A DNA stretch of 64,000 nt from Hofstenia miamia (GCA_900660155.1 CABFPE010000031.1:2207645-2271644), one strand, 5' to 3'; numbered from the stretch's first letter, positions 10,710 to 21,886 are shown. A program made the numbers and translations. The notes: generated by a model not told the origin, from the sequence alone.

Positions 10710-12349
10710 ATGAAAAACGAAAATATTAGTACCTTGCTTGACAAGCTATCAGAAAATATATCAAAGACCTACAATTCAAAAGCTGTAATGAAGGTAGGCA
10801 TGAAAGACGAGATGTTAAATCTCATATCTAGTGTTAAAAATGCAATAATTGATGAACTATTACTTCAGCGTGATGATAATAAATCAAAAGGTGATAAGCC
10901 TGTGGCATCTAAAATCCCGTCATATTCAGATGTTGCTAAAAGCACCCTAGACTTACAAACTGTATCAGTTAAATTAAGTAATACTCGCCCTGATGTTAAT
11001 TCTTTGAAGTCATTGGAAAATGACGTTATAAAGAACATCCCCTTAACCTCAGCACCTCTCCACAGTATTAAATCTACTGCTTCTGGAAAAGCTATATTGC
11101 GGTTTCCAAAAACTAAGTCAATCGAACCCGTAATTTCACAGTTGAAAAAGATGGATATACTCCACAGAAAGAATTCAAGTTTCTTCCGATTATATCTATT
11201 TCCTATATTCCTAGTATTTACCAAAAACCAGAGAAACAAAAATTCAGATCTGATTTTGCCATTCAAAATCCTGGAATAATTGAAGAAAATTCAACTTTCT
11301 CTCTACTATATTCCTACAAGGTAAAGTCTGGCGATTTCATTGCTATTGTACGGGTTGGTACAAAGGAACGCGAAAATATTTTGAAGAGTGCGTTTATTAC
11401 AATGTGTAATAAAATATGTATTGTTAAAGATGTAGTAAAGCCACGTCAATGTTCACGTTGCTTACGATTTAATCACATGAAATTGCAATGTAAGGAAACT
11501 CAATCCAATTGTTATAAATGCGGAGATAAACATATCTCTAAAGCCTTCAATGCTACTGGTTTGAAATGCTTAAATTGCGAAGCATCTTCAGATGATGAAA
11601 TTAAAAGCTATTGTAGGACACATGGAAGTATATCTTCAAAATGTCCAATTCTTAAAGAACAGGTACGCAGGTCCGTAACCTCAGCACCTCTACACAGTGT
11701 TAAATCTACTGCTTCTGGAAAAGCTATATTGCGGTTTCCAAAAACTAAGTCAATCGAACCCGTAATTTTGCAGTTGAAAAAAGATGGATATACTCCACAG
11801 AAAGAATTCAAGTTTCTTCCGATTATATCTATTTCCTATATTCCTAGTATTTACCAAAAACCAGAGAAACAAAAATTCAGATCTGATTTTGCCATTCAAA
11901 ATCCTGGAATAATTGAAGAAAATTCAACTTTCTCCCTACTATATTCCTACAAGGTAAAGTCTGGTGATTTCATTGCTATTGTACGGGTTGGTACAAAGGA
12001 ACGCGAAAATATTTTGAAGAGTGCGTTTATTACAATGTGTAATAAAATATGTATTGTTAAAGATGTAGTAAAGCCACGTCAATGTTCACGTTGTTTACGA
12101 TTTAATCACATGAAATTGCAATGTAAGGAAACTCAATCCAATTGTTATAAATGCGGAGATAAACATATCTCTAAAGACTGCAATGCTACTGGTTTAAAAT
12201 GCTTAAATTGCGAAGCATCTTTAGATGATGAAATTAAAAGCTCTTGTAGGACACATGGAAGTATATCTTCAAAATGTCCAATTCTTAAAGAACAGGTACG
12301 CAGGTTTGCAGCAAAAATTGATTGGGGAAAAAACCCATCAAATATCTGA
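10710..12349 (+). CDS. LINE B ORF1, gag-like zinc-knuckle protein with internal duplication
   Basis: ORF1 of a non-LTR retrotransposon, expected to be the RNA-binding chaperone. It starts at the ATG at 10710 (MKNENISTLLDKLSEN). The C-terminal half carries CSRCLRFNHMKLQC and CYKCGDKHISKDC, both CX2CX4HX4C knuckles, followed by a CLNC motif, and ends in FAAKIDWGKNPSNI. A segment of 633 bases (about 11045-11677) is repeated in frame at 11678-12310, so the knuckle block occurs twice. The first unit lacks one A in an A-run (near 11146) and so leaves frame, while the second unit is open. ORF2 follows about 30 bases downstream. Confidence 0.85.
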
Positions 12350-12379
12350 CTAGATAGGTGTGTTTTTCCCAAGATAATT

Positions 12380-12698
12380 TTGATTAATGCAATGTCAGTA
12401 CTACGCTATCTTCCTGGTAGAATAAAAGTAACTACTGCAATTGGAAATTATCTAGATGAGAAGAATATTGATGTATGTTTAATTACTGAATCTCATATAC
12501 GCCCTAATCATCCAGACCACTACATTGCAATAAATGGTTACACGCATTATCGCAAGGACAGGAATATATGCAATTGCAGAAAAGTCCAATGTGATAAACT
12601 CCACAAAGGTGGTGGAGTTCTTGTCTATGTACGTAAATCTTTTAGAAGCGAAATACTAGACGTGGGTCAAAATGAAGCTGAATCACTGTGGATTTTAG
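12380..12698 (+). CDS. LINE B ORF2, start of apurinic-like endonuclease
   Basis: The frame begins at the ATG at 12389 or just before it and encodes an exonuclease-endonuclease-phosphatase fold: DVCLITESHI holds the catalytic Glu, HYRKDR follows, and GGGVLVYVRKSF is the next conserved block. The AESLWI motif runs into the assembly gap. In the family this domain nicks target DNA to prime reverse transcription. The RT core would lie in the gap. Confidence 0.85.
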
Positions 12699-12699
12699 T

Positions 12700-13469
12700 N
12701 NNNNNNNNNNNNNNNNNNNNNNNNNNNNNNNNNNNNNNNNNNNNNNNNNNNNNNNNNNNNNNNNNNNNNNNNNNNNNNNNNNNNNNNNNNNNNNNNNNNN
12801 NNNNNNNNNNNNNNNNNNNNNNNNNNNNNNNNNNNNNNNNNNNNNNNNNNNNNNNNNNNNNNNNNNNNNNNNNNNNNNNNNNNNNNNNNNNNNNNNNNNN
12901 NNNNNNNNNNNNNNNNNNNNNNNNNNNNNNNNNNNNNNNNNNNNNNNNNNNNNNNNNNNNNNNNNNNNNNNNNNNNNNNNNNNNNNNNNNNNNNNNNNNN
13001 NNNNNNNNNNNNNNNNNNNNNNNNNNNNNNNNNNNNNNNNNNNNNNNNNNNNNNNNNNNNNNNNNNNNNNNNNNNNNNNNNNNNNNNNNNNNNNNNNNNN
13101 NNNNNNNNNNNNNNNNNNNNNNNNNNNNNNNNNNNNNNNNNNNNNNNNNNNNNNNNNNNNNNNNNNNNNNNNNNNNNNNNNNNNNNNNNNNNNNNNNNNN
13201 NNNNNNNNNNNNNNNNNNNNNNNNNNNNNNNNNNNNNNNNNNNNNNNNNNNNNNNNNNNNNNNNNNNNNNNNNNNNNNNNNNNNNNNNNNNNNNNNNNNN
13301 NNNNNNNNNNNNNNNNNNNNNNNNNNNNNNNNNNNNNNNNNNNNNNNNNNNNNNNNNNNNNNNNNNNNNNNNNNNNNNNNNNNNNNNNNNNNNNNNNNNN
13401 NNNNNNNNNNNNNNNNNNNNNNNNNNNNNNNNNNNNNNNNNNNNNNNNNNNNNNNNNNNNNNNNNNNNN
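12700..13469. other. Assembly gap (770 N)
   Basis: Run of N that removes most of LINE B ORF2. Its length may be an estimate, since a full ORF2 RT region would need about 2 kb. Confidence 0.95.
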
Positions 13470-13776
13470 TATTTCAGTATATGGTGTTGATATTGGAGCT
13501 ATGAAGAGAATAAATAGATTTCTCACACGATGTTTTGCCAAGGGATTTTGTACAAAATTACACGATGCATTTGAAATAAGAAAAGATGAAGATCGCAAAA
13601 TAGCTAACAAAATACTACTAAATAGATGTCATCCTCTGCATAGTTACTTTATGGATCATGTAAACACCTCTAAACGTGAATTCAGAAAAAATGCTCAATT
13701 CAGAATTCCTTTAGTACGCACGGAAATTTTTAAAAATTTGTTTTGTTATCGTGCAATGAAAATCTTAAATAACTAA
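13470..13776 (+). CDS. LINE B ORF2, C-terminal end
   Basis: This frame is open across the gap edge and reads VYGVDIGAMKRINRFLTRCF, then RKIANKILLNRCHPLHSYFM and IPLVRTEIFKNLFCYRAMK before a TAA stop. The order matches the thumb and C-terminal domain of Jockey/I-type non-LTR polyproteins, which commonly have a P-L-x-x-T-E/x-FKN-type ending. It belongs with the ORF1 and endonuclease upstream and is followed by a 3' UTR. Confidence 0.7.
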
Positions 13777-14156
13777 GCCATTATTTGTTCATATTATCTT
13801 TTGTATGTCAACACCAAGCTATTAATGAAACTAAGAACTTCTATATTGATTTTTTCGTAACCAAGTACTTCATATCTACAGATGAAATCAATTGAACATT
13901 TGGTTGCAAAATTGAATCATTAAACAAAGTTTTAGTTTCAAACATGACGGATATTTAAACTCATTTTTGAAAAATGCAGAATGTCTCATTTTTATGAAAA
14001 ATAAAAAACACAATACACAAAGCTTGGATTTCAAACAGGATGGATCATTGAAATTATTTTTTAGTAATATTGAAAGACGTTTTTATTTTTATTTTTTATT
14101 ATTAAGTTTTTTATATTTTTGTTATTAGCACAACTTGTACTTAGTTCGTGCAAATA

Positions 14157-14188
14157 AAATGTTTAAATGTTTAAATGTTTAAATGTTT
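14157..14188 (+). repeat. LINE B 3' tail, (AAATGTTT)n
   Basis: Four copies of the octamer aaatgttt end the LINE B 3' UTR. Short tandem repeats in place of poly(A) are a known 3' end type of several LINE clades. Confidence 0.6.
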
Positions 14189-14363
14189 ATAGGACAAAGT
14201 CCATAAACTATAACAAAGCTATTGAACAATGAGAACCAACAATTTATATCCTCAAGGACAATAAACTTTTGAAATCAAGACAAAGTATTTTTTAGAACCA
14301 AGTTAATTTCTATCTATTGTTTTAATTCTTTATAAGTGTTAATCACTTGATTTGTTTAAAAAA

Positions 14364-14396
14364 AGAATTAAATAAATAAATAAATAAATAAATATA
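14364..14396. repeat. (AAAT)n microsatellite, possible LINE tail
   Basis: Seven or so aaat units ending in atatat. The tract could be the tail of a short 3' retroelement fragment occupying 14190-14363, which otherwise has no recognisable content. Confidence 0.5.
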
Positions 14397-14417
14397 TATC
14401 AAAACTTGCTTGCATTG

Positions 14418-14621
14418 TTAAGCTTGGATAGAGATGCTTATTCTCCTGCCTATACTTGTAAACCATAAATTAATTGAACAAAGTTTCCGTTTCATCTTTC
14501 TACATTTAGGAGTATATAAAAATTGTTTATCGATTTTTTTATATATTTGAGCATTATGTTGCTCATTTGAAAGCTGGCTATTAATGGTAAAGCCAAGATA
14601 TTTCATTCTTGTGACAGTCAT
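14418..14621 (-). mobile_element. LINE C-terminal fragment (minus)
   Basis: The frame reads VTRMKYLGFTINSQLSNEQH and then QIYKKIDKQF, the conserved K-x-LG-hydrophobic block that follows the RT palm and thumb in LINEs. It is short, lacks the rest of the polymerase and lies head to head with the plus-strand fragment that follows. Confidence 0.6.
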
Positions 14622-14689
14622 GATAGATGTTGTCAGTAGAATTGCAACACTGATTCTTTGGATGTTCCATTTGGAGACGGATTAACAGG

Positions 14690-15010
14690 CAAAATGAGAA
14701 CAAAATTGATAAACTGCAGAGAAAGGCTGTACGATTAGGAGTCATTGATAAATATAACAGTATTAGAGATCATATAAACATGGCAGATGCGATGCTCTTC
14801 AAGAAAGTAAATGGTAAACATCGTTTATGTTATTTCATGCCCGTTAGAGCCAACTATGCAGAAGTAAATTACGCAGCTGACTTGCGATTGGTGGAGCATC
14901 AGTCAGCTTATCCCACATAGACACTTGCGATTTTACTGAAGATTCATTTGAGCTATATTTTTTATTATAGATGGTAATCTATACAGTCAATAAAAGTTCT
15001 TATCTTAACC
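14690..15010 (+). mobile_element. LINE 3' terminal fragment (plus)
   Basis: The translation includes IDKLQRKAVRLGVIDKYNSI, INMADAMLFKKVNGKHRLC and RANYAEVN, the C-terminal end of an RT polyprotein. It is followed by a short UTR ending in cagtcaataaaagttctta. A second copy of the same 3' end lies at 21887-22113 in the opposite orientation. Confidence 0.65.
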
Positions 15011-15131
15011 CATAACAACCCATTCTTGAATTTTGTAGTAAACATTTTTAGGCAAATATCTCTTATTATGGATATGTAAATTTAAATAATTCTAGAATTT
15101 AAAGTTAACAATAAGTTTGTGTCAGTTTTAA

Positions 15132-17106
15132 CAGCCGCCAGCAGTGAATGGGTGCTACACTTCAATATAACAAAAAAAATTTTATTCCAAGTGATATTGC
15201 ATCGAATTTCTCGGGATACACGCTTAGACTTAGTCTTATGTGATGATGGAAAAAAAGGGGCTTGATATCAGGGAGTGAGTTTATTTATAGTAGTAGATAA
15301 CAATATTTCTTCGGAATTGTAGAAAATCCAATTTCTCAACATTTTGCTGCAGGCGATACAAGTAGAGAGCATTTTGAATAGCTAAACTATATATTACTAT
15401 ATGATACAACTCTAAAAATTAATGGGACTGCCTTTTTGCACATTAATCATTTTGCAGTGGAGTATGCATCTCACTTACCTTGCAGAGTGAATAATGTTGG
15501 GGGAATTTAAGCTAAGTTTTTAAACTATAACAATACATTTTGGAACAAGTCACATTACCTTTTAGACAGATCTAATGTTTATTAGATGAGTAAAACTATA
15601 ATATAATGGTTTAGCCTAATTGTTTATGCAAAGTATCTTACCAAGGGCCACCACCACTTTCTATTCCTTAACTTTATTGTATAGGCTGCAACATTTTGGT
15701 CAAAGCGATCTACACCACCCGTTCCAAAGTTATAATTTTTTATTGCAGAAGGCTGTGGAATATAAACAAACTTTCTTTGAGCACAGAAAAATCGTTTGAC
15801 TTGTGAAGTTGGTACAATTCCTTTATAATTTGATGCCACTGCTAAAATGTTGTTATCTATCCAACGAACTAAGCATAGTTTCCCATACAATGTTGTTGAT
15901 TCAAATGATCCTCTTTCAGGTTTTGTGGTAATGGAAAATTGAGCGCCTTGAATACAATTAAAACGAATAGTTCCAGTTGCCGCAAATCCAAGTGATGTAA
16001 ATTCTCTCATTAAAGGGATGCTTGTAAAGTAGTTATCAAAGTACAAATGGTAGCTCTGCCCTTTTTGTACCGGTAGTTTCCTAGCAAATTTGAGTACAAC
16101 ATTTCCACCTAAACCAAGACCATTGAATTGAATTACATAGCCTAATCTTGTGGCAGCAGTCCAAACTTTGTAGCAAAATTTTACAGGTTTGTTGCTCATG
16201 TATTGCTTGCTTCCATGACGTCCAAAATATGGAATCATGGATTCATCAATAGAAATTCTTTGTTCCATTTGAAAGTTATTCAGACACCTTTCATTTAGTT
16301 TACTTATTAATGGGCGGATTTTTGAGAATATGTCTTCTGCATTTAAGCAAGTGTTGTTTCCCAAATGAATGTATTTAATAATGGCATCAAGCCTATTTCT
16401 AGCCATCAACTTGTTGGCTATTTTGTTGTGAGAATCGTCTGAAATTTCCCAATACATGGGCCACCTAGGTAAGTCGGCATGGACACTTAGGATTACGATT
16501 GTATAGAAACTTTGAAGTTCTTCAGATGTAGTAAATGACATACCTCCTTTTGACTTTGCATAGCTCATTGTTTCACTGCACATGTGACTCATAATTTCTT
16601 CATCAAAAATTTTTTTCGAATATAGTTACTGGTGAATCACAGGATAAAAGAGATGCCTTTGTAATACTCCTGCCATGTGAAGCAGTATATTACTAAGCGA
16701 ATATTTTTTCACAATGTTGGGTAGGAAATCGCCATTTTTCCAACATTCTTTTCGTGCTTTTTTTGGACTTGGAAGATTATTCTCGTAATCATCATTTAGT
16801 GAAGATGTTGAGTGCAAATTATTACAGGATGATATCTAAGAAATGCTAAAAGTGTAATGTATTATAAGTATATACTTACAACGCTAGTTGCATTTAAAAG
16901 CAATTGTTTTGATGACAAATTATTTATTCCTGCATCAAAATCACTTCCAGAATCTTCATCTGTGTTATCTGAATTTAATGGTGGCTCTATGTAGGTGGTT
17001 CCTCTTCTTATTTCATCTTGCTCTTCCTCAAAAATAGCTAGTACTTCTTCAACAGTAATTTTTCTAAATACTCATTTACACGGACCCATTAACTGCTAGC
17101 ATCAGT
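15132..17106 (-). mobile_element. piggyBac-like element with TTAA-flanked ends
   Basis: TTAA lies immediately outside both ends (15128-15131 and 17107-17110). The termini are imperfect inverted repeats sharing the core gcYagcagtKaatgggt. The interior encodes a piggyBac transposase on the minus strand. The left end also holds a remnant of a restriction-like-endonuclease LINE (around 15190-15222), which recurs at 18243-18470. A nearby TTAA-flanked end in the opposite orientation at 18243 suggests a second, broken copy. Confidence 0.75.
15281..17075 (-). CDS. piggyBac transposase (PGBD-type), three exon-like blocks
   Basis: The N-terminal block (about 17060-16880) reads KITVEEVLAIFEEEQDEIRR, then GSDFDAGINN, and ends at a GTAAGT donor. 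The next block starts after TTTCTTAG with ISSCNNLHSTSSLNDDYENN and contains the DDD core: SIDESMIPYFGRHGSKQYM (first Asp), YHLYFDNYFTS (second) and GGVDRFDQNVAAY (third), ending in KWWWPL. A last block, 15411-15281, reads SLAIQNALYLYR and LDFLQFRRNIV before TAA. A likely ATG with one extra base lies at 17075. One frameshift separates SPVTIFEKN from FDEEIMSHM near 16615, and the join between the last two blocks has no clean phase-matched splice. The cysteine-rich tail of active relatives is not visible. The copy is close to complete but probably inactive. Confidence 0.88.
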
Positions 17107-17129
17107 TTAAACTTACAAACTCTTATGAC

Positions 17130-17922
17130 TAGGGCAACCAAAAGTCAAAAAAGTCATATTTTTTTTTCTGTTGGTCTATTTTACAGTCTTTTTAAAATTA
17201 GATGGGTTTCAGAGTTGGGATGCAGTTAAATATGAAGTTATAAAGTCATAAAAAGTCATATTTTTGTTTTTTGAAAAATGCTGTAATATTGTGACTGAAA
17301 TGTCATAAAAGGTATATTTTGGCATATTTTTATTAAATTAAGAAAAAAACTTAAAAATGAATGCTGGATTGTGACTGCTTTAAATCATTTGAAAAACATT
17401 AAAGAAACTATATGCATTATTGTTCCATGGATTTTGCAAGGCACATGTGTTGCAGAACTGTGCCATGCGGATTCAGGCAACATATATGTAATTGCTTTAA
17501 TTAAGGCTGCTATCATAAAATAACAAAGTTGAAATTCCACCAGATGATCATTTAATCGGAATTGTATGCCAAGCTAAAAAATGTCAAGCAACAACGACTG
17601 CAGTTGAGAGATGTTTCTCTATGGTGAGAAAACTCTTGGCCTATGAACAAATTTTTACCACAATAATATTTGGAAATTTATATAATGTTATTGTAATTTA
17701 GTGAAGCAGTTGCTTTGAAAAATTGACTTATTATTGTGTAAGACTTTTGTATTTGTTTTATATCTAGCTCTCAGTAATAGAAAACGTTTTATATTGCTTG
17801 TATGGATCACTTTGAAAAATGGATGGTCATATTTAGGGCATATTTAAATAAATTCCGTCACATTTTCTCATAAAAATAAGGTCATATTTTGTCTTTTTTA
17901 AGTCATATTTCTGGCTGCCCTA
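17130..17922 (+). mobile_element. hAT deletion derivative with perfect 8-base target duplication
   Basis: The element starts with tagggcaacca and ends with tggctgcccta, inverted repeats typical of hAT. The flanks are identical 8-mers, cttatgac, at 17122-17129 and 17923-17930. Inside, AVERCFSMVRKLL at about 17600 is the C-terminal dimerisation motif of a hAT transposase. The catalytic core is absent, so the copy is non-autonomous. The exact target duplication suggests a fairly recent insertion. The same family is at 47340-47744. Confidence 0.88.
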
Positions 17923-18242
17923 CTTATGACAAATATTTTCAAAATTTTAGCATGGCAAGTAATGTGCTTATTAGTATAAATAGTCAAGATATTGTGTAGC
18001 ATTAATATGTAGATGATATATAAAAATACATACTTGTTGTTCTTATCCATTTGACTCTTAGATTTGAAAAATGTTCAAACATAAATTCTGAATATTCTAA
18101 ACCACAATTTTATCACAATACATTTTCCGTGGAATCACAATTTATTTAGTTTAAATTAATATCATGTATATTATCTAGTAACTAACATATAGAACACATT
18201 TAGTAACATTAATCAATGAAGAGATATCAAAATGTCAATGTC

Positions 18243-18690
18243 AGTTTAAACGGACGCTAGCAGAATATTGGTGCTACACGTCAATATAACAAAAAAGTTT
18301 ATTCCAAGTGATATTGCTTAAAGCACTCAGGGTGTAATCCCACATTAAAATTTTTCACAAAAATATAAAGAAGTTCCATTGCAATTTGTTAAGGAACAAC
18401 GTCTTTGGGTGTCTTTGATAATCCAGTGATTAATGAGACCACATCGAATTTCTCGGGATACACGCTTGGTGCACGCACGGATACGAGCTGCAAATGTTTT
18501 GAGAAATTCAAAAGATTTAGATTCACAATTGCCTTTAACTTCAAACGCTATAGGTTGAAAGTCGTAGCCAGCATCAATTAGTTCACGATGTTTATTTATC
18601 TTTGTTCGCTCAGCATCTTCTGCAGCCTTAAAGAGAGTATAATTGTTAACTCTACTTGGGGCCAGAGCATCAACTGCAGTTACATCTCAA
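18243..18690 (-). mobile_element. Restriction-like-endonuclease LINE 3' fragment joined to a piggyBac-type end
   Basis: On the minus strand the translation reads DVTAVDALAPSRVNNYTLF, AAEDAERTKINKHRELIDAG and YDFQPIAFEVKGNCESKSF. It is the same domain as at 9231-9602 but a diverged family. Downstream lies a UTR with an AATAAA near 18308, and then a TTAA-flanked end resembling the left terminus of the piggyBac at 15132. The part 18243-18470 aligns with 15121-15222 except for a block missing from the latter. Confidence 0.6.
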
Positions 18691-18859
18691 AGATTTATAT
18701 CTATAATTGATATCAAATATATTTTATTGACACCTGTTTAGGCTGCAGGTAGACCTGCTGCACTGGACTTGACAGCCATCTTTTCGCTGCAAATTTAAAA
18801 TGCATCATCCGATGTCGGCTGACCTCTAGGAGTAGCTGAAGATAACAAGTACTCAAAGC

Positions 18860-19070
18860 GCTCCTCCAACTAATCAAGAAGGTTATCTATTTTTGCCATT
18901 GACCTTAGAAGCACTAGGAGGTAATCTCAATCAAGCATTTCCAACAAATGGTCATCCTTACGAAATCGCCAAAAATTTGCTGTGGAGATGTGGTCAAGCA
19001 AAAATTAGGCATAACAAACATCAATTAAGAATATATTGAGAAATTGTTTGAACAATAAAAAATGCTGATA
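18860..19070 (+). pseudogene. Coding-like fragment, possibly another LINE endonuclease tail
   Basis: The plus strand reads QEGYLFLPLTLEALGGNLNQ and AFPTNGHPYEIAKNLLWRCG without interruption, then meets a stop. The GYLF.PL.LEA pattern loosely resembles the GYIFQPLAFE block of the restriction-like-endonuclease domain. The length is short and the assignment is uncertain. Confidence 0.3.
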
Positions 19071-19164
19071 AAAATTATAGAAGCTTCGAGAAAAAAACAA
19101 AGTAAAATAAAACAAAGAATATTTACAAATAATAATAATTAGTAGGAGATATTTAGCACCTGGC

Positions 19165-19428
19165 AATTAAAATGAAGACTACATGGGAAAAAGAGCGTAT
19201 GTCACAGTCTTCCCATTTTGAGAAAATCTTTCCAAAGTGGACATATGCCCTTCTTAACAAGTACAGGCTTTCTTCTACTTGCAATAAAATGAGACATATG
19301 CCATTTTTGACAAAACAGTGATATTCGGAAGACACTTTGGATCATGGTCTTTATAAAGGCGGCCATAACTGAAAAAATCCCAAATTGTGACATATGCCTT
19401 TTTTCCCTGTAGTCTTCAAATGGTTGTT
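19165..19428. repeat. Inverted-repeat MITE of about 260 bases
   Basis: Arms of at least 40 bases face each other. The left arm runs atgaagactacatgggaaa then gcgtatgtcaca; the right arm is its complement, with ggcatatgtcaca. The motif acatatgcc occurs three times. It abuts the LINE endonuclease fragment at 19393-19640, so part of the right arm overlaps LINE sequence. Confidence 0.5.
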
Positions 19429-19640
19429 TGGATTTCGAATTTCAACCCAAAGATTTTCAAAAGTTGAGTCTTTCGCTATATCTGTCCTAAGTTTTGGTTT
19501 GAGTAATTTGAATATTAAAAACAACACCTCCCCACTTTGTCTTATTAATGTGAAAGGTTGGATTTCTGTCCTTGCTAAATAATTTAAACTTAGAATTATC
19601 GATTCACATAGATGAATTATTATTGTCAATTGTAAACCAA
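19393..19640 (-). mobile_element. LINE endonuclease fragment, same family as LINE C
   Basis: VLFLIFKLLKPKLRTDIAKD and FENLWVEIRNPNN align with VLFLIPKSFNPKQRNDIGNN and FESLWVDINNP of LINE C at about 29480-29580. It is a short, degenerate piece of the apurinic-type endonuclease domain. Confidence 0.6.
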
Positions 19641-20424
19641 GTTTCAGTTATGCCCAATTTTGAATATTAGTAAATATCAGTTTCAAAAAAGACCGGGATT
19701 AATCTCAATCCCTGATGTTAGTAATATAATAATATTGTTAGTACTAGAAAATAGAAAAAAGAATGCTTTATTTCAGCATCTTACATGTGTTTAAGTTGTA
19801 TCTTTACTTAGGTCTACTATTAGGCAAGAAGGTTTCTCTAACACAGGTAACAATTGAAGTTTGAATTTATAAGAATTAATGTTAAGTATAAGATAGAACA
19901 TGAGTTATTGGCGATAACAGAAATTAGACGAAATATTCGCAATAACCAAAGCAAATTAAAAATAGAAACTTTCTTAGACATTTCTAATGATGGTAAACTT
20001 TATTTTTATAATTCTGTGAATCTCAGCGGTGACAATGGCGGTGTTCTTAAAAGAACGTCGGCATAACTTCTTCTCGTGTATATTGGCGGTGGCAGTTAAG
20101 GCTGCTTTAGTGGGAATTTTTGTAATGTGTTTAACGTCGATTGTAAAAGGGTCGGTGTGTGTTAGAAGAACGGTGTTGATGCTTAGGTGGCAGGGTAGAA
20201 GATCGTGAGTTGGCGATGTCTGTCTTTTCATTATGCGATTGGCGATTCAATACACGGTGGAGCGGCGTGTTAAAAAAGAATTTGAGAGACTGTGCAAGTC
20301 TTCCATAATCTTTTGTGGAGTAATGGACTCCATTTTTTAAAAATAAAGGTCAATCAACGTAGATTCGAAATAAAAACGGTTAGAATTATCGAAAACAGTA
20401 TAATTTAACAACTTGGCGTTTTTT

Positions 20425-20920
20425 TTAAATAAGTAAATTTAGTTCAACCAAGTTTTTGTTAAACTCTTCGTCCTTAAGAAAAGGAGCTATTTCACCAAGC
20501 AAAACCTTAGCTGAACTAAACTTAGTTTTAAAAACATTAACAAATTTCTTATACTTATTTATAAAATAAAATTTTCTCCTTTCTCCTTTCTGCCTATCGT
20601 AATGCGAATTTTCTTTAAAGAGGTATTGCATCCGCTATGTCTTCAATGGTTACCCCCGGATACGAATGAACACATGTATAAAACCTTGATAATCCCGGAG
20701 TTTTAAGGTGGTGATACATAGATAATCCGGTGGTAAGGAATGCAGCTTCTACTCTCAAATGTTTGGGCGCCTTATCTTTTTTTGCTTGAGAGAGCATATG
20801 TTTAAATTCTGGTTCAAATTGCGTAGTTTGGTTGGTTGATTGCATTTCTTTGATAGCCCCTAACATGTTGAACAATATAATTAGAACATCTCTGCCGAGA
20901 TTCTTGAGGGGAGTTAATAA
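20425..20920 (-). pseudogene. Unrecognised coding-like frame, about 165 residues in two overlapping frames
   Basis: One frame reads TPLKNLGRDVLIILFNMLGA, MLSQAKKDKAPKHLRVEAAF and SYPGVTIEDIADA. Near 20625 an overlapping frame continues as MQYLFKENSHYDRQKGERRK and ends in FLKDEEFNKNLVELNLLI at a stop. The composition is protein-like and richer than the flanks. A single frameshift separates the halves. I do not recognise the family; a transposon-borne gene is possible given the neighbourhood. Confidence 0.4.
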
Positions 20921-21089
20921 TTAGTTTTGATTAAATCCTCTACTGGTAGCACGTAAATGAAACAGTGTTAATCGTTGTCAGCACAGAGCGCTTACAGGAA
21001 CTGACTGCTGGCATCGACCGACCTGAACGCATCAGTAATTATGACGGTAATTATGCGTGTAAAAGTATTTTTCAATATCAATCTGAAGT

Positions 21090-21880
21090 TTTTAACCTTT
21101 TTTCATGCATTTTGGTAATTCATTCCATATATTTATAGTTTGGTTTAGAAATGAGTTTTTCAATATTCGCTTCTTTTTCATTAATTCTTATAGTGTGCTT
21201 AGAAATTGTTCAACTATGTTCATTTATTGATTAATTTTGTAGGAAGACTGTCATTTTGTTATATGGGAAAGTATTGTAAATTATTTTATAGAATGTTTGG
21301 ATATTTATAGAGATATACTACTTTGATATCATATTTGAGTTGCAGCTGAAGCTTTCTGAGAAGAATCTGATTTATATCTGTGTGGAGTAGGGTGGTACAA
21401 TTGAAATGACTTAATCTAGAGCATGAATTAACTGAATGTTTGCTATAGTTGGAAGGCTTTGAGAAAAAAAGTTAAATGGTTTAGTCGATATGGCCATTTT
21501 TCTAATAATATAATATGATTTAGTTGCTTTTCAAAATATAAATGCGAGTAAAATATTTTTTCAAAGGTGCTGCTCTTGTTTTATCTGAACGCCGTTAAAT
21601 TTTTATATTGTGAAGCATCAGATTTTCACTTAGCAATGCAGAATTGAGTTTTTAAAGGATCCACTTTTAGCCTTAAAGAAGCAAAATATTTAATGAGAGA
21701 AGTACAATTTTGAATGGCTTTTCAGGAGATTTGTTAGAATTGAATAACATTGTATAACGTTACATGTTGTTAAATCGGTCAAATCATTCATGCAAGGGAC
21801 TCAAAATTATTCCCTGTGTCACTAGTAGAAACGCCTTTACGAAAACTATATTGTTTTTTGTTTGGAAAGATGCTCATTAA
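21090..21880 (-). mobile_element. Degenerate LINE RT/C-terminal region
   Basis: On the minus strand, LRLKVDPLKTQF (about 21665) is the block after the FADD motif, VPPYSTQINQILL-type sequence (about 21390) lies in the thumb region, and WNELPKCMKK (about 21115) is the usual C-terminal box. Many stops interrupt it. It directly follows the LINE 3' end at 21887-22113 on the same strand. Confidence 0.5.
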
Positions 21881-21886
21881 TTTAAG

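Noticed and set aside
18000-18060. Possible first exon of the piggyBac gene (MDKNN with a GTATGT donor)
   Set aside because: It is phase-compatible but lies outside the TTAA-flanked ends; a start inside the element near 17075 is simpler.
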